DNA of 64,000 bases from NCBI RefSeq assembly GCF_035046485.1, contig NW_026917309.1, forward strand, positions 124,001 to 188,000, read 5' to 3'. Both the position numbers and the translations under genes were made by a program. The stretch's first letter is position 1. The number at the start of each line of letters is the position of its first letter. This stretch comes from Aedes albopictus. Taxonomy: Eukaryota > Arthropoda > Insecta > Diptera > Culicidae. The notes beneath the pieces are model-generated. The model was not told the origin of the DNA. It did not search any database and saw only the letters and a program-made list of their open reading frames with translations. Below, one piece after another: positions 1 to 9,853 of this stretch.

Positions 1-249
1 GAAAAAATCACCGACTTCGGTAATGTTTTACCGAAATCTCAACCGTTAAGTTTGTTTCACAGAAAAAAATCGGTAAAGGTAGCAACTTTTACTGAAGTTC
101 GTTAGAGTTTGACAGATAAACGATAACATTTAACCGAAATTTGTTATTTTTTTACTGAATTCCGTTAAAAATCCATTACCGAACGCTCAGCGGTTGACAT
201 TTCGGTAAAAATTACCGAACGCGATTAGCTGTGTAGAGCTGAACATCTC
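1..249. repeat. AT-rich repeat with TTACCGAA motifs
   Basis: The motif TTACCGAA and its reverse complement TTCGGTAA recur here in both orientations, with degenerate forms such as AACCGAAAT. No coding frame is seen. This looks like the interior or end of an old DNA element whose other end lies outside the window. Confidence 0.35.
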
Positions 250-482
250 GTTAATACAGATAAAACTAGATCCGTAAGCTCACGAGTATTCAGCATCGCC
301 ATGCTTAGGGTGACGGGTTCGATTCCCGGTCGGTCCAGGAAATTTTCGTAAAGAAAATTTTCATAAAGGAAATTTCCTCGATTTCCTTGGGAATAGAGTA
401 TCTTCGTGCCTATGACACATGCAAAATGGTCATTGGTAGATGAAACTTCCAGTTAATAACTGTGGAAGTGCTCATTGAGCAC
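250..482 (+). mobile_element. Feilai-type tRNA-related SINE, 5' portion
   Basis: A tRNA-derived head with a good B box (GGTTCGATTCC, 316-326) is followed by the body seen in Aedes Feilai SINEs: 'agagtatcttcgtgcct', 'gcaaaatggtcattgg' and 'ttaataactgtggaagtgct'. The copy stops abruptly at 482. Its missing 3' end resumes at 7665 beyond a large insertion. The A box is degenerate. Family naming is from memory of the consensus. Confidence 0.75.
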
Positions 483-660
483 CAGTGTTGCGAAATGAGC
501 GAGTACTCACACAACTAGTCAAACTCACGAGTGAGTATGAGCAGTACACCTTAAACTCACCGTGAGTATTACTCACATTTGAGTAAGCGCTGTACAACTC
601 ACACTCACTCGTGAGTATTGACGTGCAGATACTCACTCACGAGTATGCTTTACTCATATT
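483..660. repeat. Left subterminal ACTCAC/GTGAGT array
   Basis: About eleven ACTCAC or GTGAGT hexamers occur in both orientations in under 180 bp, often paired as small palindromes such as ACTCACGAGTGAGT. The array mirrors the one at 7436-7650 at the other end of the hAT-like element. Multiple short subterminal repeats are known transposase-binding sites in hAT elements; that role here is inferred. Confidence 0.7.
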
Positions 661-822
661 CATACGGTAATCTAAAATTTATCTAAAGGCTTGGAATCCT
701 ATCAAACATTAAAATGGTATGTTTTATTGGGGCGAATGTATTGAATCAGTAGACAAGGTTGCTTGTCAATAATTCTATTGTTTTTGCCTTTCTCGTACAC
801 CAAGGTGTACCGAAAGGCTATA

Positions 823-1111
823 CAGTAGACGTTCGCTCGGTGCAAACGGTTTAACCGCAATGCTTTTTAACTGCAAGTCCGCTAAGTGCAACAATTTTGC
901 AGTTATCGCACTGCTATCTGTCAGAAACAAAACGTCAACAGAGTTGCGATGTTTTTCGGATGCACTACAGCTGCATTGCGATGTTTTTGAGTGCATTCTG
1001 GCTGCGTCCAACAGCAATTGACAACTGTTTGACGGCTGTCAGTCGTTGCACTTAGCGAATTACATTCGGTAACTGAAACGTAAACATGTTGCACTTATCG
1101 AACGTCTACTG
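823..1111. mobile_element. MITE with CAGTAGACGTTCG ends, TA duplication
   Basis: This 289-bp element begins CAGTAGACGTTCG and ends with CGAACGTCTACTG. TA lies on each side (821-822, 1112-1113), as in Tc1/mariner-type insertions. A related copy lies at 42554-42811. Shared internal text includes 'aactgcaagtccg' and 'tttgcagttatcgcac'. There is no coding capacity. Confidence 0.8.
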
Positions 1112-1139
1112 TATGTTCACTCCAAAAACGAAAATTTGA

Positions 1140-1344
1140 TAGAGCCCCCGGAGAGGTCAAGTGTTATATACCAATCGACTCAGCTCGACGAGTTGAGATG
1201 ATGTCTGTGTGTATGTATGTGTGTGTGTGTATGTGTACAAAAAGGTCACCTCATTTTTAGATAGTAAATATGAACCGATTTCAACGACCGATGGTTCATT
1301 CGACGGGGTACATTGTCCCATTGTTTCCTATTGAAAATGGTTCA
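1140..1344 (+). repeat. Dispersed repeat with (TG)n microsatellite
   Basis: The segment holds 'ccaatcgactcagctcgacga' followed by a TG/TATG microsatellite at about 1205-1237. This arrangement is familiar from dispersed mosquito repeats. It grades into the 152-bp tandem repeat. No coding frame is supported. Confidence 0.4.
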
Positions 1345-2065
1345 GATCGGTCCAGCCGTTCCGGAGTTATGGCCATTTAGGTGTTCCGGACCGGTACCCC
1401 CGGAAGGGGCCAGATATGAAAATGCAACAAACCCATGCATGCGACCCATCAAACCACGGCATTTTCGATTATCTGATGAACGGGAAGTAGGAAAATAGTC
1501 TCTGACTATATCTGAACCGGTAGTGTTCCGGAACCGGTTCCGGGTGTCCTACCGGGAGTGACCAAATAAGAAAGTGAACATAACCCATGCATGCGACACG
1601 TCAAAGAGCAGCTTTTTCGATAACCAGATGAACGGAAAGCAGGAAAATAGTTTCAGACCATGTTTTAACCGGTAGTGTTCCGGAACCGGTTCCGGATGTC
1701 CTGCCGGAAGTGGCCAGTTAAAAAAGTGTACCAAGCCCAGGCATGCGACACATCAAAGAGCGGCTTTTTCGATAACCAGATGAACGGTAAGCAGGAAAAT
1801 AATTTCAGACCATGTTTGATCCGGTTCTGTTCCGGATGTCCTGCCGGAAGTGGCCAATTAAAAAAGTGTATCAAACCTAGGCATGCGACACATCAAAGAG
1901 CGGCTTTTTCGATAACCAGATAAACGTTAAGCAAGAAAATAGTTTCAGACCATATCTGAACTAATTGTATTCCGGAACCGGTTCCGGATGTCCTGCTGGA
2001 AGTGGCCAATTAGTAAGGTGAACCAAACCCATGCATGTGACACATCAAAGAGCGGCTTTTTCGAT
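1345..2065. repeat. ~152-bp tandem repeat, left part
   Basis: Landmarks 'ttccggatgtcctgccgg', 'aggcatgcgacacatcaaag' and 'tcgataaccagatgaacg' recur in order. Unit spacing is 152, about 140 and 152 bp, with one unit carrying a 12-bp deletion and the first being diverged. The array stops at a Mutator-like insertion at 2066 and continues at 3907. Short frames of 61-82 codons here are repeat artefacts. Confidence 0.75.
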
Positions 2066-2555
2066 GGCTTTAGGACATTTGGTCGAATGACATTTGGTCG
2101 AATGACGTTTGGTCGAATGAAATTTGGTCGAAAGTACATTTGGTCGAACGGACATTTGGTCGAATGGACATTTGGTCGAAATCCATTTTTTGGAAGCAGA
2201 AGCATATGACATTTAGTCGAATGGACAATTCGTCGAATGGACATTTGGTCGAAAGGCACTAACTGATGAAGAGCTTTGAATGGAAAATAATTTTATTGAT
2301 TTCGGTATAATAATTTATATGTTACTGAACTTATTCGGTTGAAAGTACGTTTGGTCGAATGGACGCTAAGTCGTATAGCAATTTGGTCGTGTTTAGTTAT
2401 ATCAAACATAAAAAAGAAAACATTGTAGTGCAGTGTAGGTTTCGGCTCTTCTTTCCAGTTTCACAATTTCATTGCGTTTTTGTGTATAACATACTGGCTT
2501 TTCCATCAAATATTTTTCCTTCTTTTCAACATACTCTGTTCTTTCAAGTGTATTA

Positions 2556-2725
2556 GGGAATGTCCATAAATTACGTCACGCTTTGAAGGGGGAGGGGGGG
2601 GGGTTTAGCAAAGTGTGACGACTCATACAAAAATTTTAGAGGTCCCATACAAAAAGTGTGACATAGGGGGGGAGGGGGGGTTGAAAATGGTCAATTTTTG
2701 CGTGACGTAATTTATGGACGTTCCC
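2556..2725. mobile_element. MITE with GGGAATGTCCATAAATTACG ends
   Basis: A 170-bp palindromic element: GGGAATGTCCATAAATTACG opens it and CGTAATTTATGGACGTTCCC (two mismatches) closes it, with TTA on each side (2553-2555, 2726-2728). The interior has two G-runs and a GACGACTCATACAAA-type motif. It is nested inside the foldback. A related copy lies at 41392-41486 and a decayed one near 43420-43600. Confidence 0.8.
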
Positions 2726-2769
2726 TTATTTGTGCTGAGAGTGAAGAGTGGACATTATGGTTGTGATTT

Positions 2770-3545
2770 TTTCATCTATGTTTTTCCTTCTTTTGAACAT
2801 AGGCTATTCTTTCAAAATTCGTATTTGTACTATGTTTGCTGTCATTTTATCATGAATTTTTCCTTCTTTGAAACATAGGCTATTCTTTCACGTTTATTTA
2901 TTTCATTGCGTTTTCCTGTACCAACTACTGAATGTTTCAGAAGCAATTTCTCCTTTTAAATACAAGCTGTTCTTCCGTTTGATATTTGGATGTTATTGCT
3001 GCAGACTTTTTCATCGGATATTTTTCCTTCTTTTAAGGACAGATTGGTTAGGATCTAAAACTCGCGACTTCGAGCGTACACATCTCTTCGTAAACAAAAC
3101 CAATGCACCTGATCTTCTTGTTTCAAGCTTATTATAAGTGAGCGAAAACAGCATTATACAATGCACTGTTGTTTGAAGCTTGCTTCTTGAGAATTGTGCG
3201 TCTGAAGTTCTGATGCACTGTTGAAGTGGGATTTCAAGACGTTTGTCCTTAAGGCTTTTTACGGCATCATCAGCATCGGCAGCCATGTTGGATATGAGCC
3301 TGAAAATTTCAAAGTGATAATTCTCTGCCACCAAAGCGAATATTTGTATGAAAAAGTATCATCAAATATGCTCACTCGCAGTGATTGCGATGATACTTTT
3401 TCTGCTGCGTTGCTGCAGAATTGACAGTTTTTTATCACTTCAAAAATGCGAGGCAAACAATCATTGAAAAGCAAAAAGTCAATGAATCGTTTGAAAACTT
3501 AGTGATGCAGTAAGACACTTTAAACATAGGCTATTCTTTGACGCA
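2770..3545. repeat. Foldback interior with repeated CATAGGCTATTCTTTC
   Basis: The phrase AACATAGGCTATTCTTT appears at about 2796, 2872 and 3523, each preceded by a TTCCTTCTTT-like tract. Between them is AT-rich sequence with short overlapping frames on both strands that resemble no protein I recognise. It is probably the old core of the foldback element. Confidence 0.4.
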
Positions 3546-3906
3546 GTGTTGCATATGAACTGAACGCGAGCCAAAATGGTCATTTATGCAACAAGTTGCA
3601 AAATGATGATTTTTTTTTCAGCACGAGTCGTACATTTATTCAACGAGGCTTGCTTGTTCAATAACATATAAAAAATTATGATACCGAAATCCACATCTCT
3701 TTTCATCAGTTAGTGCCTTTCGACCAAATATCCATTCGACGAATCGTCCATTCGACTAAATGTCATATGCTTCTTTTTCCAAAAAATGGCTTTCGACCAA
3801 ATGTCCATTCGACCAAATGTCCGTTCGACCAAATGTACTTTCGACTAAATGTCATTCGACCAAACGTCATTCGACTAAATGTCTTTCGACCAAATGTCAT
3901 AGATTC

Positions 3907-4110
3907 TTTTTCGATAACCAGATGAACGGTAAGCAGGAAAATAGTTTCATACCGTATCTAAACCGGTTGTGTTCCGGAACCGGTTCCAGATGTCCCTTCG
4001 GAAGTGACCAATTAAAAAAGTAAACCAAACCCATGCATGCACAACATCAAATCATCAAAAATGTTCGTTAACCGGATAAACGGGTAGCAAGAAAATAGTC
4101 TCTGACCATA
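3907..4110. repeat. ~152-bp tandem repeat, right part
   Basis: The units 'tcgataaccagatgaacgg', 'ccggaaccggttccagatgtc' and 'ccaaacccatgcatgc' resume exactly where the foldback ends, completing the array broken at 2065. The last unit is diverged and fades by about 4110. Confidence 0.7.
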
Positions 4111-5998
4111 CTTAAGATTACCAGCAGTGTTGCAGAATCAGGATTGGATCCATTGATGAAATTACGCAGGTGAACAAAATTGATGCAAGCGATTAATATG
4201 TGTAAAAGAACAAAATCTTGATAAAAATTTTAGCGATCTTGTCAAATTACATCATTTAAGATTCCTGAGGCGTCATTATACAGTAGGATGAATCAACGTT
4301 GTATGGAAAAATTTATATTTTATAGCACCAATCCCCTTTTGCGTCTAAAATTACTGCGAACAATTTTGATGCAACTGGTTGAGCCCTCGCGCTCTGTAAC
4401 ACGGTTGAAATTTTAATGGGCTTTAATAGGGGAAATTTCGCTTGCTTGCACTTTTTTTTTGTCAAATTTGACATAAATCTTATAACTAATGATAATAAAA
4501 TAAAATTTGTCGAAATGTCTTGAGAATGATCGGCATCCAGTGCTAGTGAAGGTGGTCAAGCAGTCAACTGAGAGATTTGATATTTTTCAGCTCGGTCTAA
4601 ACGTTTAACATAGCGTTGGAATATGGGCCATCAATAAATTTCCAAGTTCAATTATGGCTTTGATAAAATTCTTGCTTTTCTGAATAAGGCTGACACAAAT
4701 TTTGATTTTTTTCTTAAGTCCAGAGAGGTCCCCCCTTGGAAATTTTGGTCGGAATTCAACATTTTGAAGAAGTGCACAAATAAATAAACCAATAATTTTT
4801 TCAATTTTAAAGTGAAATTAGAGTCTTCCAGAAGCTTTTTTTATCAAAACCGATGAGTTAAGCGGTTTTGCTTAATGTTTTAAGAATGTTTTCATCAAAT
4901 TCATTTATTATTTATCAACTCCACCCCGCATTGACGAGTTAACGAGCACTGTGACAAAAGAAGAAAATGAGATTTATTCCGTTCTAGAGAATTATCAGGA
5001 TTCAGGAACACTTCAGCTTATGGCCGGAAAAAAATGATGAGTACATATTCGACGAGAAAGGCACTATCACCACTAGGTGGATTAATATGGTTTTTTTTTT
5101 TCTAGTGAATTGTATCTTACTGGTAGTTCTAAGCGCTCCGTTAAGGGCGGTCCTGATGAGGTCCCCTTTGAGCCCAACAGCTCAACGTGAGGGCTTTTGT
5201 TTGAACGCAAACCTCTTGTAGACAAAGATCAATCCCCTGAAATGGCTGTCATCCACATATAACTGACGTGAAGCCAAAAATTTGTTGCAGGACGTGGTGC
5301 TGATTTGAATGGGCGGTTGCATTAAGCTGAAAACAGTGATTTTTTTCTGTTAGTGCAAGCATGACATTCACTATAATTAAGTTCAGCGTTGTTTTAAATG
5401 GACGAAATGTATTTGCATGCTTGTGCGTCTTGTAAATTTAATAAAGAACACTAAACGCATTGAACAAATGTGTAAACGATCGTTTCTCAAATGCACGACA
5501 ATTCGTACGACAAAGTTCGGTTCCGCACGTAGCAGATTGAAAGGCAGGCTGAAATTTCGTAAACGAGCCCGTTCGAGCCGGCTTCAAGAACTAACGCTTT
5601 CTTCAGGGGGTTGGCAGAGATAGCAATTAAGAAAAGTAATTTTACGGAATCGTGTGGTGTGCTCGATTGGTAGCCGATTTGACCTTGGATTTGACAGTTC
5701 GATAGCAGCAGACCTGCTGCAAAGGCGCATATAGTGCTGAATTAATGCCATTTTAGCTGCTTATTGGTTGCCTGGGTGTGATTACTGGCCATGTTACTGG
5801 TAGTAATTTGCTCGGCAGTTTTTTTTTCTTTTTAGGTCCGAGGCTCATATAACTAGGGTGGTCCAACTTTATATGAAAAAAAAACTAAGACTTGAAAAAG
5901 CTCATGGGATTCCTTCAGAATTTGTTCCTTTTTTTATTCTTCAATCACTTTACCTAATTTACAGCTCTTTTGTCCACCAGGGCACTGCGTGAGCGATT
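4111..5998. other. hAT-like element interior, no gene recognised
   Basis: AT-rich sequence with T-runs at 4448 and 5092. The longest open frame (5417-5623) encodes a basic 68-residue peptide with no recognisable domain. The phrase 'tcaacgttgtatgg' near 4283 recurs near 46640, so part of this is dispersed repeat. No hAT transposase signature was visible on either strand. Confidence 0.4.
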
Positions 5999-6212
5999 CC
6001 AATAAGGCAATCCATGAAGACTTTTCGCGATGGGGGTGACAGCCAAAACTGTAAACACAGTGTGAGTACAACTTAACAAAGTTTCGTCAAGTGTCGTCGG
6101 TGCTTAACAAATTCCTTTGTGCTCAACTGTCACCCCGATCATCGATTGTCAAAAATACATGGTAAACAAAAAAATCAGCTGATCGTATCTGTCTCATGGA
6201 TTGCCTTATTGG
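5999..6212. mobile_element. MITE with 19-bp CCAATAAGG ends
   Basis: CCAATAAGGCAATCCATGA at 5999-6017 is exactly complementary to the sequence at 6194-6212. The 214-bp element has no coding frame. A TA three bases in from each outer edge may be the real target duplication, with CCAA/TTGG as flank. It is nested in the hAT-like element. Confidence 0.75.
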
Positions 6213-6339
6213 AAGCTGTACTTACACTTTGTACAGCTCCTAAATGTATTCTATTATAATTCTACTAGATCGAACTGGATTCCGTTGCGCTGCTTTCACT
6301 TTCTACACTATCATGGTAGAATGATGAGCACGAGGATGT

Positions 6340-6572
6340 TGATGTGTGGCTCTTGTTCCTTTTCCAGACCGATTGGGGGTCCATTATGAGTTGCCGTTAG
6401 CCGATATCCAGGTGTCCGGGTCCGTTGGAGCATATGCTCTGAAGAAGGTCAGGTGCCAGCTGCTCTCGGGGGGAAGAGCGACTGACGAAATACTTGCAAT
6501 ATGCCGGGCTGGGATCGAACCCATGACCATCCACTTATGAAGTGAACGTGTAGCCACTACGCTACGGGCCCT
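6340..6572 (-). mobile_element. tRNA-derived SINE (Met-like head)
   Basis: The minus strand reads as a tRNA-like head at about 6503-6570: an A-box-like TAGCGTAGTGG, a loop CTTCATAAG with a CAT anticodon position, and a B box GGTTCGATCCC. A non-tRNA body continues to about 6340. The structure fits a tRNA-related SINE rather than a functional tRNA, because the acceptor stem is imperfect. Confidence 0.6.
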
Positions 6573-6575
6573 GGC

Positions 6576-7435
6576 AATTTGTTCCTTTTGTCACCCATAA
6601 GTTCCAATAAAGTTTTGTTTCAATTCTATCAAGTCTACGCACTTTTTTATGAAACATCCAGCAATTTGTGCTGTTGGAGACAAAGTTGTACCGGATTCTA
6701 GCAAAAAATTGCTTGAAAATCAACTATTCGTTTTGCTGGTTTTTGCTTTGCTGGATGCGTTTAGTGTGTAAGTTTCATGTTCGAAAGTTGAGTACTCAAG
6801 TAAATTTACTATTTTTTGTAAATTTTAACTAACAAACTGATCAAGTGTTTAGTATGAGGAAAAACGTTACTTTTCCTTACGGAATAATAGAACGGACTAT
6901 TTTTCCGCGCAGAAAAAACTACAGCTCTTTTAGATTTACAAGGGAGGCGTTACCAGTGTAAAACTTTTTTTCCTTACTTGCCTACTCAAGTAATTTTGAA
7001 GCGAAACCACTATTTGTCCATTATATTCCCTATATTTTTGCACAGTAATAGAAACTAGCCACATGGGAAAAAACGGTCAAATGTATGCAGAAAAGAAAAG
7101 TTTTAAATGTTTGGACCTAGGAGATGCTGTAATTGACCCTACCATTTTTAATTTGAAGGTAGGTAAATATATGCCAAACATCTTAATTGAATACCGTAAA
7201 GTGACCCGACGTATGCGATAAAAGTTATACCATTGACAAAGTGTGGTGAAATATAGAGATTTCCTAATTGATGATATTACTTTGCATGCGTAGGTAAACA
7301 ATAAGAGTTTTTAACCTATGGTGCCAAAGCTCTCGAGCAGATCCACCTTTCCTCGAAAACTGTGCCTTGTATATAAATAATCACCATTGCAGTACAGAAC
7401 AAACGAAAACATCATTTCAAACCAACAAAAATAAC
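6576..7435. other. Unannotated AT-rich interior of hAT-like element
   Basis: No gene, TIR pair or tandem repeat was recognised. Frames are short (up to 74 codons at 7077-7301, minus) and show no motif. Confidence 0.4.
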
Positions 7436-7651
7436 TTACTCACTAAACTCACCGTGAGTAAAATGAGTATCTCACGCGTGAGTAATGACGTCATACTTTC
7501 GCGTGAGTATTACTCACAAGTGAGTAATACTCACGCGAGAGTATGACGTCATTACTCACGCGTGAGTATACTCATACGCGAGTAACTCACAGCGTGAGCA
7601 TTACTCGCAAATGAGTAAGGTGAGTGAGTATTTTTTACTCGTGAGCATGAG
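7436..7651. repeat. Right subterminal ACTCAC/GTGAGT array
   Basis: About thirteen ACTCAC or GTGAGT hexamers in both orientations include perfect palindromes such as ACTCACGCGTGAGT, plus two copies of ATGACGTCAT. It is the counterpart of 483-660 and lies just inside the 13-bp terminal repeat. Confidence 0.7.
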
Positions 7652-7664
7652 TTTCGCAACACTG

Positions 7665-7700
7665 TTGAGCACTAAGCTGAGATACAAGCTTTGTGTGATT
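7665..7700 (+). mobile_element. Feilai-type SINE, 3' portion after hAT insertion
   Basis: It starts with the second copy of TTGAGCAC and continues 'taagctgagatacaagctttg', the text that follows 'gtgctcatgagcac' in other Feilai copies such as 60908-61196. It joins seamlessly to the 5' part ending at 482. Confidence 0.75.
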
Positions 7701-8059
7701 ACGATCATAAATCTAAAAAAACATAAATGATAAGCGCAAAATTCATAAAAAGCCTTATGATTCCATAAATTTTCGTGATGATTTTAGAGTTCATTCGGCG
7801 TGATATCATTACTCTTTTTTTTTATTTTTCCACCTATCATAAATGACAAATACTAGTTTCATGACTAAGGCTGATGATTCGACTTGATTCAGAGTGCATG
7901 CGACATGATTTCATGCTACAAGTTCATCCTTTTTAGCTCTAAATATGGAAAACGTAACATCGCAGCAAAACGAGTCATGGTTATCGTGTATTTTCATGAC
8001 ATTTATCGCTAAATCATGACTCATTTTGCCAGTTTCTGGTTCCTGTTTTTTACCCGTAC
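7700..8059. mobile_element. Right end of a CATGA-rich TIR element (fragment)
   Basis: The last ~120 bp match the right end of the element at 29747-31189: shared 'atcatgactcatttt', 'cagtttc' and a terminal tract ending in TTTTTTACCCGTAC. Internal CATAAAT and TCATGA motifs also match. The left end is missing, so this is a fragment. Confidence 0.55.
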
Positions 8060-8254
8060 ATAGTTTGGTGTAACTAAATAATTAGATATTGCATTTAGGA
8101 GCATGCAATCAGCATTTATCTTTTAAAAAAAAACTGTTATTTCTTGTGGTTTTTCAAGCATGTGATGCTTGTTACGCCTACTTTTTTAAGGATGGGCGAA
8201 AGCTGATAATTCAGAGAATAAATCTGTGAAAAATGGTCTGAACAGATTATATTT

Positions 8255-8510
8255 TTCCAGTAGTTCTTAACGGGATTCCTCTAGGAGTTCTACCAGCAAT
8301 TCCTCCTGAACATCTACCGGGATTTTTTTTTCCAGGAGATCCACCGGGAACACCTCTAGGAGTTCACAGAAAATTCCAGGAGTTTCGCGAAAATTCATCC
8401 AGAAGTCCTACTGATAATTTCCGCAGGAGCTCCACCAGTAATTCATGTAGGAGATCTACCGAAAATCCTTTAGGAATTCCACAGGAAAATTCTAGGCCGG
8501 GAATTCTAGG
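8255..8510. repeat. Degenerate GGAATTCC array
   Basis: Short phrases such as 'ctaggagttc', 'aattcctcctg' and 'ccaccgggaa' recur with a period near 24 bp but high divergence. It belongs to the same family as the larger arrays at 18839-24060 and 31190-32815. Confidence 0.65.
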
Positions 8511-9113
8511 CAGTGCCGCGGAGCATCAGTGTACAAGTCACAAAAAAGCTGATAAACACCAAACTTGTATCAACCTGTCTCTGCGGTTTCTGATTCGCTC
8601 TCTCGACAGTCGCTAACACCAGAAAAGACAGAATCCCATCGACGTCACCCGGTCACTCTCGTTTTGCTACAATCATCCTGACTTGGATATGGCTCATGTG
8701 AGTGTCATGACTCTCTCCGTCACCTCAAGCAGAGGCACGCGCAACAGCATGTAAAACTATGCATGTGGATTAGCACAAGCACGGTACTACGTCACAAATC
8801 CTATCCGTTTTGCATAGCTTAGTTTAAACGCACATATTGAGCGCACCACGCAGTTCGCCCTGTCTACGGCAAACGCTCTCAAGTGCATTTCGCCCGTAAT
8901 GCACCGTTGCTCAGAGAGATTGATTCTCTCGCAACCTGAAGCATACTCAGCAACTGCTATCGCTGCAAAGCTGTCATTCCAGGCGTGACATGCTTGCTGA
9001 TTCGTATCACCTTGGGAAGGGTGATTCCTGAAAGCGGGTCTAGTGATTGTCTCGTGATGGTCGCGATTACTCGCAGGACTGATTCTAGGTGACCCAGTGC
9101 CAATTCCCACTGG
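8511..9113. other. Unidentified 0.6-kb unique-looking insert
   Basis: A non-repetitive segment of normal composition interrupts GGAATTCC arrays on both sides, with CAGTGCC in direct orientation near each edge (about 8514 and 9101). A 107-codon frame on the minus strand (8787-9110) has no recognisable domain. It could be a solo terminal repeat or a MITE; neither can be shown. Confidence 0.35.
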
Positions 9114-9225
9114 AGTTAAACCGTGGATTTCAATAGGAATTCCACAATAAATTCGTCTAATAATTTTCCGGAGAAATTACCGAAGGAATTTCCGGAGGAC
9201 CTTCTAAAGGGATTTCCGGTGATGT
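9114..9225. repeat. Degenerate GGAATTCC array, short
   Basis: 'caataggaattcc' and 'aaggaatttccggagg' continue the array that was broken at 8510. Confidence 0.55.
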
Positions 9226-9853
9226 CGACTAGAAGATTCTAACAAAAATGTAACATAATTATAAAAAACCATTATATTTATAACTCATTCTGTTATAATT
9301 CTGTTTGATATCATAGATTTTTATAAAAAGTCGTATCAACAATATAACACATTATGATATAAATGTTGTTTGATAACTCATTGTATTATACTTTAGTTTT
9401 AGTTTCTTGGTATTCAGATAGTTTTTTTTTCAATAGGGATACGTTTAATGCTTCCAGTGAGCTATAGGCCTTTTCATATGACACGTCCGTGCATGCATTT
9501 GTTTACAAAGGTTGGACAACAGCTGCTAACACGGACTTGTCATCTCCATAGAAAAACTGTCAAAAATCAGCTATTTTAAGACGTCAAATAAAAAGGCCTA
9601 TTCGCTATTTGAAAGAAGCATGCAACCCGCGAATGATAGAAACTAGGTATATCAAAGCTAAGATTCATATCTTGTTTTGTTATAATTATGATCTAATTAT
9701 AACACAGTAAGTTATTTTCTTGATTACGCTAGTGTATTTTTTGTTACGGTTTTAGTTATTTTAACATCATCCTGCATCTAGTTATAGAAAAGTATTATAA
9801 CATTGTAACAAAATATGATTCAAACTTGATATAATTTTCTAGTTGGGATACTA
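9226..9853. mobile_element. AT-rich TIR element with TATAAC repeats
   Basis: The left edge 'cgactagaagattctaac' and right edge 'gatataattttctagttggg' are approximate inverted repeats. The interior is full of TTATAAC/GTTATAA. The ends resemble those of the element at 40568-43990, suggesting one family. No clear target duplication is visible here. A MITE at 9465-9600 is nested within. Confidence 0.5.
9465..9600. mobile_element. MITE with TAGGCCTTTT ends
   Basis: A 136-bp element opens TAGGCCTTTT and closes AAAAGGCCTA, with further partial complementarity (ATGACACGTC versus GACGTCAAAT). If the outer TA is read as target site, this is another TA-inserting MITE. Confidence 0.65.

Larger units (their letters stand above)
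2066..3906. mobile_element. Mutator-like (MULE) foldback element
   Basis: Long inverted arms (about 2066-2270 and 3700-3906) are each built from tandem copies of the ~12-bp unit ATTTGGTCGAAT. The 9 bp TTTTTCGAT lies at 2057-2065 and again at 3907-3915; flanking sequence from the 152-bp tandem repeat continues on the far side. A 9-bp duplication with long inverted repeats is the Mutator signature. No transposase was seen. Superfamily assignment is inferred from duplication length and arm structure. Confidence 0.65.
483..7664. mobile_element. hAT-like composite element, 7.18 kb
   Basis: The ends are inverted repeats: CAGTGTTGCGAAA at 483-495 and its complement at 7652-7664. The 8 bp TTGAGCAC occurs directly before (475-482) and after (7665-7672). 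Excising the element restores a continuous Feilai SINE, so the boundaries are well fixed. An 8-bp duplication and a CAG-type terminus are hallmarks of the hAT superfamily. ACTCAC/GTGAGT motifs crowd both subterminal regions, as expected of transposase binding sites. No transposase frame was found; the interior is tandem repeat, a Mutator-like foldback, MITEs and a SINE. It could be a non-autonomous element that grew by later insertions. Confidence 0.8.

Noticed and set aside
483..660. CRISPR-like regular repeats (ACTCAC)
   Set aside because: Hexamers occur in both orientations at irregular spacing without spacers, in a eukaryotic transposon end.
2066..2270. GGTCGAATGACATTT units as a CRISPR or iteron array
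   Set aside because: The units are inverted at the other end (3700-3906) and form the arms of a foldback element.
6503..6570. Functional initiator or elongator tRNA-Met
   Set aside because: The CAT loop and B box are present but the acceptor stem is imperfect and a SINE body follows directly.
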